Shown here: in pieces, positions 8,450 through 16,468 of the stretch
Position numbering within the stretch: position 1 is the first letter of the stretch
Layout: the number at the start of each line of letters is the position of its first letter
From: Neobacillus mesonae
GTDB lineage: Bacteria > Bacillota > Bacilli > Paenibacillales > Paenibacillaceae
DNA length: 64,000 nt
Assembly: GCA_023715865.1 (NCBI GenBank)
Contig: JAMBOW010000002.1
Coordinates: 1-64,000, forward strand
Direction: 5' to 3'
Translations under genes and position numbers: made by a program
The notes under the pieces: generated by a model
Database searches by the model: none
Told to the model about the DNA's origin: nothing
What the model saw: the letters and a program-made list of their open reading frames with translations, nothing else

Positions 8450-8689
8450 CAAAAATGGGCTGATCATTCACCTTTTCCTGCATACCCTGTAAGATTAGAG
8501 ATAAAAATGCCAAATAAAATAGTGATTTTCACTACAACAGGCATTTTTAAGTTGTTAATCCTTACAGAGTAGTCCACATGATAAGGTATATGCTCCTTTG
8601 TATGCATCTCATTTTCACAATAACATTAGGATAAAAGATATGCAATCTCAAAGTAAGCTAACTCGGTCCCACAGTAAGCGTTGAATCCA

Positions 8690-9508
8690 TTACTTCCACC
8701 ATTCGTCATATGGGGTAACCGGAAGCTCCCTTTTATGTTTTGTCGAGTCATAGCGCTTTTCAATTTTAGCAGCTGTTTCCGGATTGACCTGTCTTCCTGT
8801 AAGATAGCTGTCCAATGTATCGTATGCTAAACCAAGCTCTGTCTCATCTGCTTGCTGAGGCTTATGATCTAATAGGTCGGCTGTTGGTGTTTTTAAATAA
8901 AGACGCTCAGGAGCACCCAATTCTTTCAGTATTTCTCGCCCCTGGCCCTTCGTTAGTCCCGTCAGAGGAAGGATATCAGCACCCCCGTCTCCGAATTTAG
9001 TGAAAAATCCAGTTACAGCTTCAGCTGCATGATCTGTACCTATGACGAGGCATTGACGCTCACCTGCAATGGCGTATTGAACGATCATCCGCATTCTGGC
9101 TTTGACATTCCCCTTATGATAATCTGCCATATTTCCTCCTATAGATGTGTTATAAGAACTGGCGAAGGCATTTACGGGATCCTGAATATTGAACACAACT
9201 GTATCGTCAGGCTGAATAAATTGAATTGCTTCCTTAGCATCAGCTTCATCCTGTTGTGTTCCATACGGAAGGCGAATTGCGGTAAAACGGGCTTCATATC
9301 CTTCTGCGCGTAAGGATTCTACAGCCAGCTGTACAAGCCGTCCTGCAAGAGTCGAGTCTTGCCCTCCACTAATTCCTAGTACATATCCTTTGGCCCCTGT
9401 CTTCCTGCAGTAGTCCTTTAAAAAGGAAACTCTAGTGTTTATCTCATCGGTTGGAGTAATAACCGGTTTTACATTCAAGGTTTCCATTATTTCGTTTTGA
9501 GTCGTCAT
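8690..9508 (-). CDS. nadE: NH3-dependent NAD+ synthetase
   Basis: A 272-residue single-domain NAD synthetase, which converts nicotinate adenine dinucleotide, ATP and ammonia to NAD+. The PP-loop ATP-pyrophosphatase motif SGGQDSTL is at about residues 46-53; '[26 protein letters not shown]' and the C-terminal 'KRELP' match the bacterial ammonia-dependent family, and length is normal. No glutaminase domain. It is the last gene of pncA-pncB-nadD-nadE, 14 bp after nadD, and completes nicotinamide or nicotinate salvage. Confidence 0.97.
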   Translation of the reverse strand: MTTQNEIMETLNVKPVITPTDEINTRVSFLKDYCRKTGAKGYVLGISGGQDSTLAGRLVQLAVESLRAEGYEARFTAIRLPYGTQQDEADAKEAIQFIQPDDTVVFNIQDPVNAFASSYNTSIGGNMADYHKGNVKARMRMIVQYAIAGERQCLVIGTDHAAEAVTGFFTKFGDGGADILPLTGLTKGQGREILKELGAPERLYLKTPTADLLDHKPQQADETELGLAYDTLDSYLTGRQVNPETAAKIEKRYDSTKHKRELPVTPYDEWWK

Positions 9509-9522
9509 TTAAGTCTTCCTCC

Positions 9523-10137
9523 CTATTCATATAGATGATTGATTTTAATATAGTCATAGCAGTTATCGGGGACTAAATAGCGAGGCTCACCACCCATTTT
9601 TAGCTCATCCCGAATATAGCTGGAGCTGATCTCCATGGCCAATCCTTTGTCAATTAAATGAAAGGTATAGCCATCATCATTATTTCTAAGAATCGGTGAT
9701 TTACTAATGGCTGACAGCATATTGATCCCGTCTCGTGCCATAACGATAAATTTGTTCTCCCGAATCAGTTCCTCGGCCCTGTTCCACTTCCCTTCTCCAA
9801 TATCAACAAGCAGATCTGCCCCCATAATGAAGTGAATTTCATCATTCGGAAACTTCTGTCTGTAGTACTTAAGTGTGAGGTAGGTCGAAATCTCCCAGCC
9901 AAGCTGCTGCATTTCATACGGATCCGCTTCGAATTTCGGATTGTTGCTAATTGCCATGTTGATCATGTTCATCCGATGCTCATCACTGACATTCATGGTT
10001 TTGTCCTGTCGCTTGCTGGAACAGGGCAGGAAAATTACTTTATCGAGCTTGGCGCGGTGAGCTACGGTGCTGGCCGTCCATAAATGCACATTTGTGATCG
10101 GATCAAAGGATGACCCGTATATACCAATCTTCGCCAT
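9523..10137 (-). CDS. nadD: Nicotinate-nucleotide adenylyltransferase family protein
   Basis: A 204-residue nucleotidyltransferase in the NAD operon, expected to join ATP and nicotinate mononucleotide. It has the start GIYGSSFDPI, 'FIMGADLL', and the C-terminal EISSSYIRDEL (ISSTxIR motif). An oddity is that the catalytic (H/T)xGH element reads T-N-V-H, so the usual first His is Thr and the Gly is Val, while the second His is kept. It may be a subfamily or a second NadD copy; the housekeeping nadD would then lie elsewhere. Start ATG at 10137 has AAGGAGG upstream. Confidence 0.9.
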   Translation of the reverse strand: MAKIGIYGSSFDPITNVHLWTASTVAHRAKLDKVIFLPCSSKRQDKTMNVSDEHRMNMINMAISNNPKFEADPYEMQQLGWEISTYLTLKYYRQKFPNDEIHFIMGADLLVDIGEGKWNRAEELIRENKFIVMARDGINMLSAISKSPILRNNDDGYTFHLIDKGLAMEISSSYIRDELKMGGEPRYLVPDNCYDYIKINHLYE

Positions 10138-10152
10138 TTGATGTTCCCCTCC

Positions 10153-11637
10153 TTAATCCTCCATTGCTGCAGTCACCTTTTCCCTCACTTCATCGATCCG
10201 TTTCATCTTATTATCCCAGCATAGCTTGCTTAGGTTTACCGGATATTCTGCCGGGTTCAGTGTCCGTTTATATTCGTCCCACAAGAGTTCAAGATTCCCG
10301 TTAACAAAATCTCGTATTTCTTGGAGGGTTGGAAGCTCATATACCAATTTTCCATGCTCAAATATCGTCTGATGAAGCTCCCTAGCCTCGAATTCAGTAA
10401 CAAATTTCCCAATATAAGTGTGCACAGGGTGAAACATATGAAGTCGCTCTGCCTTATTCGGCTCCTCATGTTCAAGCGCGATGTAGTCTCCTTCCGACTT
10501 CCCGTTCATTTTATTAATAATACGGAACACTTTTTTAAGTCCGGGTGTCGAAATTTTCTCAGGATTCGAACTGATTTTGATCGTGTCTACCATTTGTCCT
10601 TTCTCATCTTCAATAGCAATTAGCTTATAAACAGCACCTAGAGCAGGCTGGTCATATGCAGTGATCAACTTTGTACCTACTCCCCAAACATCGATTCTTG
10701 CGCCTTGTGACTTCAGGTTCATAATTGTTTGTTCATCAAGATCGTTAGATGCATAAATTTGGGCTTCGGTATAACCGGCTTTATCCAACATGCTGCGTGC
10801 TTCCTTCGACAGATAGGCCAAATCTCCACTATCCAAGCGAATCCCTTTGAAACGTATTCGGTCGCCAAGTTCTTTCGCAACTTTAATCGCTGCGGGGACT
10901 CCTGATCTCAGCGTGTCATAGGTATCGACTAAAAACACACAATCTTTATGCGCTTCGGCATATTTTCGAAAAGCCGTATAATCATCTAAATAGGCTTGAA
11001 CCATAGAGTGCGCATGTGTACCTGCTACAGGAATACCAAACAGCTTTCCTGCTCTCACATTGGATGTGGCATCAAAACCTGCAAGATAAGCGGCTCTAGT
11101 CCCCCATATCGCAGCATCCATCTCTTGTGCTCTACGAGTACCAAATTCGATACATGACTCTGTACCCGCGGTCTGTTTAATACGAGACGCCTTCGTAGCG
11201 ATCAGGGTTTGAAAGTTAACGATGTTCAGTATGGCTGTCTCCACAAGCTGTGCTTCAGCAAGCGGTGCCTCAATGCGCATCAGCGGTTCGTTGGCGAATA
11301 TGAGCTCCCCTTCTCGCATGGATTTTACTGTACCGGTAAACTTTAAGTCGCGCAGATAGTCAAGGTAGGCTTCGTCATATCCTTCTTCACGTAAATATGC
11401 AAGATCACTATCTGTAAAACAAAAATCGTGCAAGTAACGGATTACACGTTCCAAGCCGGCAAATACAGCGTAGCCATTATGAAAAGGCAGCTTGCGGAAA
11501 TACACTTCAAATACTGCTTTGCGCTGGTGCATGTTGTCCCGCCAGTACACTTCTGCCATATTGATTTGGTATTTATCAGTATGAAGAACCAAGCTGTCAT
11601 CCGGATGATTATGCTGTGAAAGTTCAATTATCTTCAT
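10153..11637 (-). CDS. pncB: Nicotinate phosphoribosyltransferase
   Basis: A 494-residue enzyme forming nicotinate mononucleotide from nicotinate, PRPP and ATP, the entry step of the Preiss-Handler salvage route. Supporting segments are 'YQINMAEVYW' near the N-terminus, 'EFGTRRAQ', 'GTHAHSMVQAY', 'IRLDSGDLAYLS' and 'DVWGVGTKL'. Length is typical of Gram-positive PncB. Its ATG overlaps the pncA stop (TAATG) and it has its own GGAGG site, so the two are coupled. Expression is probably repressed by NrtR through the operator before pncA. Confidence 0.96.
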   Translation of the reverse strand: MKIIELSQHNHPDDSLVLHTDKYQINMAEVYWRDNMHQRKAVFEVYFRKLPFHNGYAVFAGLERVIRYLHDFCFTDSDLAYLREEGYDEAYLDYLRDLKFTGTVKSMREGELIFANEPLMRIEAPLAEAQLVETAILNIVNFQTLIATKASRIKQTAGTESCIEFGTRRAQEMDAAIWGTRAAYLAGFDATSNVRAGKLFGIPVAGTHAHSMVQAYLDDYTAFRKYAEAHKDCVFLVDTYDTLRSGVPAAIKVAKELGDRIRFKGIRLDSGDLAYLSKEARSMLDKAGYTEAQIYASNDLDEQTIMNLKSQGARIDVWGVGTKLITAYDQPALGAVYKLIAIEDEKGQMVDTIKISSNPEKISTPGLKKVFRIINKMNGKSEGDYIALEHEEPNKAERLHMFHPVHTYIGKFVTEFEARELHQTIFEHGKLVYELPTLQEIRDFVNGNLELLWDEYKRTLNPAEYPVNLSKLCWDNKMKRIDEVREKVTAAMED

Positions 11638-12209
11638 TAAACAATTCCTCCATTTCTTAAAATCACTGCACCTAGTGTCCCCGCAAAATGTCTAATAGCC
11701 CAATGATGCCCGGCTGAATCAAAGCTGGCGACAGCATCTTCATGAATAACGATTTGAAAACCTTTATTATAAGCATCGACAGCGGTATGAAGAACGCAGA
11801 TATCAGTGCACACGCCAACAAGATGTAGTTCTTCTATACCTCGTTCCCTAAGCTTTAACTCTAAATCGGTTCCTTGAAATGCACTGTACCTCGTCTTATC
11901 GATCCAAAATACATTATTATGATTCTTGTTAGACTGATATATATTCTCCAATCCTCCAAATAGCTTACGTCCGAGAGTTCCTTCGATATTGTGCGGAGGA
12001 AAAAGTTTCGTTTCAGGATGATAAAGATCATCTTCATTGTGAATATCGATAGTAAAAAAAACGGCATCGTTGTTTTGAATAAACTCTTTAGTAATACCTA
12101 TGACCCTTTCTTCAATCGCTTGACCCGTTTCTCCACAGGTTAGTGTTCCATCGACAGCAACAAAGTCATTCGTATAATCAATGTTGATTAAAGCTCTTTT
12201 TATGTTCAT
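11637..12209 (-). CDS. pncA: Nicotinamidase (isochorismatase-like hydrolase)
   Basis: A 190-residue cysteine hydrolase that would deamidate nicotinamide to nicotinate. The family triad is visible: Asp11 (IDYTNDF), Lys in 'WIDKTRYSAF' and Cys in 'GVCTDICVLHTA', with the metal-site-like 'DIHNEDD' segment. It is the first gene of the NAD salvage operon. A candidate NrtR operator lies 20 bp upstream (12230-12251), between a probable promoter and the ribosome binding site. Confidence 0.95.
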   Translation of the reverse strand: MNIKRALINIDYTNDFVAVDGTLTCGETGQAIEERVIGITKEFIQNNDAVFFTIDIHNEDDLYHPETKLFPPHNIEGTLGRKLFGGLENIYQSNKNHNNVFWIDKTRYSAFQGTDLELKLRERGIEELHLVGVCTDICVLHTAVDAYNKGFQIVIHEDAVASFDSAGHHWAIRHFAGTLGAVILRNGGIV

Positions 12210-12229
12210 TATTAGCAGCTCCTTTTAAA

Positions 12230-12251
12230 TTAACTATTATATATTTGTTAA
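12230..12251. promoter_or_regulatory. Candidate NrtR operator before pncA
   Basis: Inverted repeat TTAACTA-N8-TTGTTAA, the same 7-8-7 layout as the site before nrtR with one changed arm base. It follows a possible sigma-A promoter on the minus strand (TTGGTT at 12282-12277, 16 bp, TATTAA at 12260-12255), so bound protein would block early transcription. Confidence 0.7.
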
Positions 12252-12293
12252 TTGTTAATACAAAAAATTATTACCCAACCAAGTTTTTTATGA

Positions 12294-12322
12294 AGCACTT
12301 CACAAAGTTGCTGCGAAGTGCT
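12294..12322 (-). terminator. Hairpin downstream of nrtR
   Basis: AGCACTTC at 12294-12301 pairs perfectly with GAAGTGCT at 12315-12322, 19 bp after the nrtR stop. The T-tract on the minus strand is weak, so termination may be partial and some nrtR transcripts could run into the pnc operon. Confidence 0.5.
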
Positions 12323-12340
12323 GTTTACTACTGAAATAAT

Positions 12341-13117
12341 TTAAAGCTTTGCATGATAAATCGACTTATTAAGATGCACGTCCACGAAACGATATAATTG
12401 TGTCGGTCTTTTTGAAGTTCTTGTAGTCTTCTGTCCTGCTACTTCCTGAATAAAAGGCAGTGTTTTGATTTTTCTTGCAAATGCCGCTTCTAATGTAATT
12501 GCCGAATCATCAGTTACCGTGAGAAGGACCGCTTGAAGCTCGGAATAAGTAAACTCCTCCGGCAAAAATTGTTTAGCAGCTGTTGTCTCAAGCAGCTTCT
12601 GCCTGATCACTTGTATGGCATCGGTAATGATTTCAGCATGATCGAACGCAAGATCCAGTTCAAGCACCTCATTTACTGAAAATAGCTGAACATCATCTGC
12701 ATCGTCATTCGCTTCCCTTTCTGAGAGCTTATGTTCAGGAACGATTGCAAAATGTGCATTTGTAATCATCCATCCTCTCGGATCACGACCGGGCTTATCA
12801 TACACACCGTAATGCTCCAGGTGGATATTCTGAATACCCGTTTCTTCATGCAACTCGCGCTTTGCACTTTGGAAAGCTGTTTCCTGCGGATCTACAAAGC
12901 CTCCCGGCAGCGCCCATTTCCCTGCTTCAATATTAGGCTTCCCTTCATTGTTAACCATACTTCTCTGAATCAGCATAATTTTCAAATCCATAACAGGAGG
13001 CTTGAATTCTTCATTTTTTATAGGAACAATGGTAAAAACAGCAATGTCAGAAGTATATCCATCAGGAGTTTTATACTTTTTGATATCGTATTGTTCCAAC
13101 GCTTCTTTATTAGACAT
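12341..13117 (-). CDS. nrtR: Nudix-related transcriptional regulator of NAD metabolism
   Basis: A 258-residue two-domain protein. Residues about 20-160 form a Nudix domain, and the Nudix box (GX5EX7REUXEEXGU) appears intact at GGFVDPQETAFQSAKRELHE and the following ETGI. The C-terminal ~90 residues form the winged helix seen in NrtR (FTYSELQAVLLTV...ARKIKTLPFI...RPTQLYRFV). Known NrtR proteins repress NAD salvage genes and release DNA on binding ADP-ribose or related compounds. Here it is adjacent to pncA-pncB-nadD-nadE, and identical-layout palindromes precede both units. Whether the retained Nudix box is catalytic is open. Confidence 0.93.
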   Translation of the reverse strand: MSNKEALEQYDIKKYKTPDGYTSDIAVFTIVPIKNEEFKPPVMDLKIMLIQRSMVNNEGKPNIEAGKWALPGGFVDPQETAFQSAKRELHEETGIQNIHLEHYGVYDKPGRDPRGWMITNAHFAIVPEHKLSEREANDDADDVQLFSVNEVLELDLAFDHAEIITDAIQVIRQKLLETTAAKQFLPEEFTYSELQAVLLTVTDDSAITLEAAFARKIKTLPFIQEVAGQKTTRTSKRPTQLYRFVDVHLNKSIYHAKL

Positions 13118-13141
13118 TGCGATGATCTCCTCAGAAATGAT

Positions 13142-13163
13142 TTAACAATTATCAATTTGTTAA
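13142..13163. promoter_or_regulatory. Candidate NrtR operator before nrtR
   Basis: Perfect inverted repeat TTAACAA-N8-TTGTTAA lying directly after the nrtR -10 element, around the expected transcription start. Near-identical to the site before pncA, which supports autoregulation. Confidence 0.75.
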
Positions 13164-13167
13164 TTGA

Positions 13168-13197
13168 ATTATATGCTTGAATGCTTATTATTGTCAA
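13168..13197 (-). promoter_or_regulatory. Sigma-A promoter of nrtR
   Basis: On the minus strand, TTGACA (13197-13192), an 18-bp spacer, and TATAAT (13173-13168): both hexamers are consensus. The operator at 13142-13163 begins 4 bp further downstream. The remaining ~285 bp up to 13482 shows no supported gene. Confidence 0.8.
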
Positions 13198-13482
13198 CCG
13201 TATTTCTAAAATATTTATTATTCAGTTCGAGAAAACTCAAATCTATTCTTAATATAGATGTAACATCTCAGGTTTAAAACACAATTTTGTCAGCAAGCGC
13301 TGTAATTATGTGTTTTTAATTTTGTTTGTTGTTTCATCCTCATTTTTAAATGCTAATAATAATTTAAACCCGTTTGTCCAATTGTAGTAATGTAAACAAC
13401 TTTTTTCTGTCTCATGTTTGATTTTATCCTCCTTTTTATTTACTGAGCGACTTTACCCCAAAATGAATTTAGGTGGTGACCA

Positions 13483-13839
13483 ATGAGGTATTCTTATTTA
13501 TCTTTATTAATAATGTTATTACTGCTTTCTGCCTGTGGATATGCAGAAGAAGAAAGCCAGGAATATAACTCTTATGAAGGTATTGTTGCATTTAAAGAAA
13601 TAAGAAGTGAAAGCTATCAATTATTAGTAGTTCCTGATGTTGATCCTAATGAAGTCACCGATAAAACAAGAGAAGAAATAATCAACATGAATGTAGAAGG
13701 AACCTCGTACTATGATACTAATCAAGAAGATTATGAGTCTGTTGAGGTAGGAGATCGGGTAAAAATACAAGCAGGAATAGACGAACTTGAATCTTCACCA
13801 CCTATTAGATCTGTTATTAAGCTTGAAGTTGTTGAATAA
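13483..13839 (+). CDS. DUF3221-type lipoprotein
   Basis: A 118-residue exported lipoprotein. The signal ends in LLSAC with Cys18, followed by an acidic linker and a small beta-rich domain of the YobA/DUF3221 kind: 'YEGIVAFKEIRSESYQLLVV' near the start and 'EVGDRVKIQAGIDELESSPP' near the end, as in OB-like folds. Start ATG has AGGTGGTG upstream. It is monocistronic with a perfect terminator at 13848. Function of the family is not known. Confidence 0.85.
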   Translation: MRYSYLSLLIMLLLLSACGYAEEESQEYNSYEGIVAFKEIRSESYQLLVVPDVDPNEVTDKTREEIINMNVEGTSYYDTNQEDYESVEVGDRVKIQAGIDELESSPPIRSVIKLEVVE

Positions 13840-13847
13840 TTTGATTA

Positions 13848-13870
13848 GACGGCTAAAAGCCGTCTTTTTT
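13848..13870 (+). terminator. Rho-independent terminator
   Basis: GACGGCT-AAA-AGCCGTC followed by TTTTTT, 8 bp after the DUF3221 lipoprotein stop. Confidence 0.92.
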
Positions 13871-13892
13871 ATTTTTAGAATCAATTTTGATA

Positions 13893-13917
13893 ATAAAAAA
13901 GAAGCTCGAAGGCTTCT
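13893..13917 (-). terminator. Terminator for the PadR/DUF2812 unit
   Basis: Hairpin AGAAGC-CTTCGA-GCTTCT on the minus strand followed by TTTTTTATT. It is 210 bp beyond the DUF2812 stop and the first clear terminator on that strand. The sequence between (13918-14126) shows no gene. Confidence 0.7.
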
Positions 13918-14126
13918 ATTATTACTTTTTTTCTATCTTAATAGGTATTGTTTAAGTGTTCCCAACTACCATATGCGAAGTGCCATATACCGTATAATCT
14001 GATTTATACATGTTTTATTTTTATTTCCGGCATCCTCCCTCCTCTTTGTTCTTCGTAAATTAGATTAAAGTGAAATGTAATATTTTTTAGTATGTACAAG
14101 CTTTATTTTCCCTCATCAGTTCAATC

Positions 14127-14690
14127 TCATTCATTATTTACTAAGGACTTGTAAGCTTTTCTATGTTTATAGTAATCGAACAAATTTTTAACCCCCGCTA
14201 TGAAGAGCATAAAACCTGCTCCGAAAATTGCACCTTGCACAAAAATAATAAAAAGGGGCACAGAAGCTAAGAAAAGGGCAAAACTAATAATAAATGAAGT
14301 TAGTGATGAAGTCATTTTTCGCTTTTCACGATCTTTAAAAGAGTCGGTATCAGAGAAAATGTCTTGCTGCGCGTTGGTTGAAGCTGTATAAAAAATGTGC
14401 TTGGAATACCATTTATTCTCCGACAACAAATTCCAGCCTGTATCTGCAAAAATATCTTTATATTCTTCAAACTCTCTTTTCCTGTTAAACTCCCTAAAAT
14501 CTACTTTAAAAACGATATTTTGTTTTTCTTCCTCCTGAGCAGGCTCGAAAACATAGCGGCAGTCATCTTCATCCTCAATACTGTACTTTTTTAGAAGCCA
14601 GCCGTCCTGCAGCATGGATTGTAACCATTGTTCCTCTTCATTAAATGAAGTGAACTTTTTATATACCTTTTTATCTTTCTGTTTACTCAT
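14127..14690 (-). CDS. DUF2812 membrane protein
   Basis: A 187-residue protein. The N-terminal ~110 residues match the DUF2812 pattern: 'FNEEEQWLQSMLQDGWLLKKY', 'YVFEPA', 'FKVDFREF...EEYKDIFADTGW', 'KWYSKHIFY'. The C-terminal part has two membrane helices (about residues 128-170) and a basic tail. DUF2812 genes commonly sit directly downstream of a padR gene, as here, where it begins 8 bp after the padR stop. The PadR protein probably controls it. Role unknown; a membrane-stress or antimicrobial response function has been suspected for such pairs. Confidence 0.88.
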   Translation of the reverse strand: MSKQKDKKVYKKFTSFNEEEQWLQSMLQDGWLLKKYSIEDEDDCRYVFEPAQEEEKQNIVFKVDFREFNRKREFEEYKDIFADTGWNLLSENKWYSKHIFYTASTNAQQDIFSDTDSFKDREKRKMTSSLTSFIISFALFLASVPLFIIFVQGAIFGAGFMLFIAGVKNLFDYYKHRKAYKSLVNNE

Positions 14691-14698
14691 TCGTTAAA

Positions 14699-15067
14699 CT
14701 ACTCCCTATCCTGAAGTATTGTGTCTGTAAGCTTAATCATATTACGGTATCTGTTATATTCTGAGTCTAAAGCTTTTTTCCCTGGATCTGTAATACCATA
14801 GGTTTTCTTCTTTCGAGGATCTTTTTCGGCTTCCGTAGTTTCGATCAACCCCTGCTTTTCAATATTTTTAAGCACCCCGTAAAGAGTTCCTGGTGCAATG
14901 ACGTAGGCTCCCTGGCTAGCATTCTCAATAGCTTTAATAATGGCATAGCCATGTAAAGGACCATTGTATAGAGCTAGCAGAACTAAATAAGTAGACTCAG
15001 ATAAAGGAGTTATCAGGATCCCCTCGCATTTCTTAAGTATTATATCGACACTCGATATATCGACCAT
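14699..15067 (-). CDS. PadR-family transcriptional regulator
   Basis: About 105-122 residues depending on the start; a winged-helix repressor of the short PadR-s2 type: 'PLSESTYLVLLALYNGPLHGYAIIKAIENAS', then 'PGTLYGVLKNIEKQGLI' as recognition helix and wing, and a C-terminal dimer helix. Coordinates use the outermost in-frame ATG, but a consensus promoter places transcription start at about 15064, and GAGGGG at 15025-15020 lies just before PLSES. Translation therefore probably starts near 15013-15016 at a rare ATA or CTG codon, unless the RNA is leaderless. Autoregulated through the palindrome at 15042-15058. Confidence 0.88.
   Translation of the reverse strand: MVDISSVDIILKKCEGILITPLSESTYLVLLALYNGPLHGYAIIKAIENASQGAYVIAPGTLYGVLKNIEKQGLIETTEAEKDPRKKKTYGITDPGKKALDSEYNRYRNMIKLTDTILQDRE
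15042..15058. promoter_or_regulatory. Candidate PadR operator
   Basis: Perfect inverted repeat ATATCGA-CAC-TCGATAT, located just downstream of the expected transcription start of the padR gene. A bound dimer would block transcription of padR and the DUF2812 gene. Its position inside the longest reading frame also argues for a later start codon. Confidence 0.7.
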
Positions 15068-15070
15068 CGT

Positions 15071-15099
15071 AGTATATGATTATATGTTTTGATTGTCAA
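15071..15099 (-). promoter_or_regulatory. Sigma-A promoter of padR
   Basis: Minus strand TTGACA (15099-15094), 17-bp spacer, TATACT (15076-15071). Near-consensus with ideal spacing. Confidence 0.85.
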
Positions 15100-15133
15100 T
15101 AAATCTTCTATTTTCTCCAAATTTATATTTCTT

Positions 15134-15162
15134 TTGACATTACGTTAATAAATTTATAACAA
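15134..15162 (+). promoter_or_regulatory. Sigma-A promoter of the phn operon
   Basis: TTGACA at 15134-15139, then TAACAA after 17 bp (or TATAAC after 15 bp). It lies about 85 bp upstream of the phnD start. No clear Pho-box repeat was recognised here. Confidence 0.65.
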
Positions 15163-15243
15163 ATGGGCAGTACAATAAGCTTGGCGTTCAAGATAGGAAT
15201 AAATACCTGCCTTGAAAATTACAATTTTATCGGGGGTAATGAA

Positions 15244-16347
15244 TTGAAAAAAAGAAACACGCTTCTTACTGTATTCGCTCTGGTCACTACGTTGATTGCA
15301 GGGTGTGGATCTTCAACAGGCACTTCTTCTCAGGAAACACCGGCACCAACAACTTCGCAAACTTCTGATAACACAGGTACATCTGGCGATACAGGAACTG
15401 CAGCACAAGAAATCGATGAGCTCAAAATCAGCTTTGTTCCTTCCAAAGACCCAGATGATATTATTACAGCGACAGATCCATTAAAAGATTTGTTAAAAGA
15501 ACAACTGGCGACAGAAGGCTTTAACGTAGGAGAAATTACTATTGATGTGGGAACTACATATGAAGCCGTAGGTGAAGCACTGACTGCAGGAACGACAGAT
15601 ATCGGATTTATTCCAGGCGGTACCTATACACTGTATGACGACGGTGCTGATGTAATCTTGACTGCAACGCGTGCAGGTCTGTCTAACGACTCCGATTCCG
15701 CTAAGGATTGGAACGACAACAAACCTACAGAACCAACGACTGACCAAGCAACCTATTACCGTTCCCTGTTCATTGCAGGACCTTCTGAGAAAGGACAAGC
15801 ACTCGCAGAAAAGATCAATAATGGCGAAAGTCTGACTTGGGAGGAATTGAACGAAGCAAACTGGGCTGTAATGTCAACCTCTTCTTCTGCAGGTTACATT
15901 TATCCAACACTATGGCTGCAAAGCAATTATGAGAAGAGTGTTACGGATCTGGCCCACGTGGTTACTTCCGATTCCTACGGAAGCTCCTTTGCCCGCCTAG
16001 CAGCTGGGCAGGTCGATGTTCTTGTTGCTTTCGCGGATGCAAGACGTGATTACGCAGAGCAATGGACAAACGAGTTTAACCGCAGCAATTCTATCTGGGA
16101 CGAAACCAATGTCATCGGTGTTACTCAAGGAATCTACAACGATACAATTAGTGTGAGCAAGAACAGCGACCTTATGACAGATGATTTGAAAGCAGCTCTC
16201 CAAAAATCCTTTATTGAAATCGCAAAAACGGATGAAGGTAAAGGAGTCATTGCGGTGTACAGCCATGAAGGCTACCAAGAAGCACAAGCATCCGACTATG
16301 ACGGTGAGAGAGAAGCTCAAGAGCTTATTCGCAGCATGCAGAATTAA
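15244..16347 (+). CDS. phnD: Phosphonate/phosphate-type ABC transporter binding lipoprotein
   Basis: A 367-residue PhnD-type binding protein. The chosen TTG start at 15244 follows GGGGG and gives a clean lipoprotein signal (MKKRN..., Cys21 in LIAGC); the longer frame from 15163 puts residues before the signal and is unlikely. The body has PhnD hallmarks: 'ELKISFVPSKDP', 'LKDLLKEQL', 'GTTDIGFIPGGTYTLY', 'SSSAGYIYPTLWL' and 'LAAGQVDVLVAF'. It captures phosphonates or related phosphorus compounds for the PhnC-PhnE transporter encoded downstream. A hairpin after its stop may keep its level above that of the other subunits. Confidence 0.92.
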   Translation: MKKRNTLLTVFALVTTLIAGCGSSTGTSSQETPAPTTSQTSDNTGTSGDTGTAAQEIDELKISFVPSKDPDDIITATDPLKDLLKEQLATEGFNVGEITIDVGTTYEAVGEALTAGTTDIGFIPGGTYTLYDDGADVILTATRAGLSNDSDSAKDWNDNKPTEPTTDQATYYRSLFIAGPSEKGQALAEKINNGESLTWEELNEANWAVMSTSSSAGYIYPTLWLQSNYEKSVTDLAHVVTSDSYGSSFARLAAGQVDVLVAFADARRDYAEQWTNEFNRSNSIWDETNVIGVTQGIYNDTISVSKNSDLMTDDLKAALQKSFIEIAKTDEGKGVIAVYSHEGYQEAQASDYDGEREAQELIRSMQN

Positions 16348-16392
16348 TGTAGTAACACGAATAATTTTCACAAAAGAATCTATTTAGGAAGT

Positions 16393-16430
16393 GAGAGCAT
16401 CAGGGCTTCAAATGATGTTCTCCTTTTTTC
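16393..16430 (+). terminator. Leaky terminator between phnD and phnC
   Basis: GAGAGCATCA...TGATGTTCTC forms an imperfect hairpin followed by CTTTTTTC. Placed inside the operon, it probably attenuates transcription so that the binding protein is made in excess, as in other ABC importers. Inference from position. Confidence 0.55.
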
Positions 16431-16468
16431 TTCTCTGCAGTAAAAGACCATAGGATTGGAGTTTAACC

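Noticed and set aside
13309-13453. Minus-strand open stretch between nrtR and the DUF3221 gene reading like a protein end (HYYNWTNGFKLLLAF)
   Set aside because: No start codon with a ribosome binding site, very AT-rich (Asn/Lys-rich), and too short to tell from chance.
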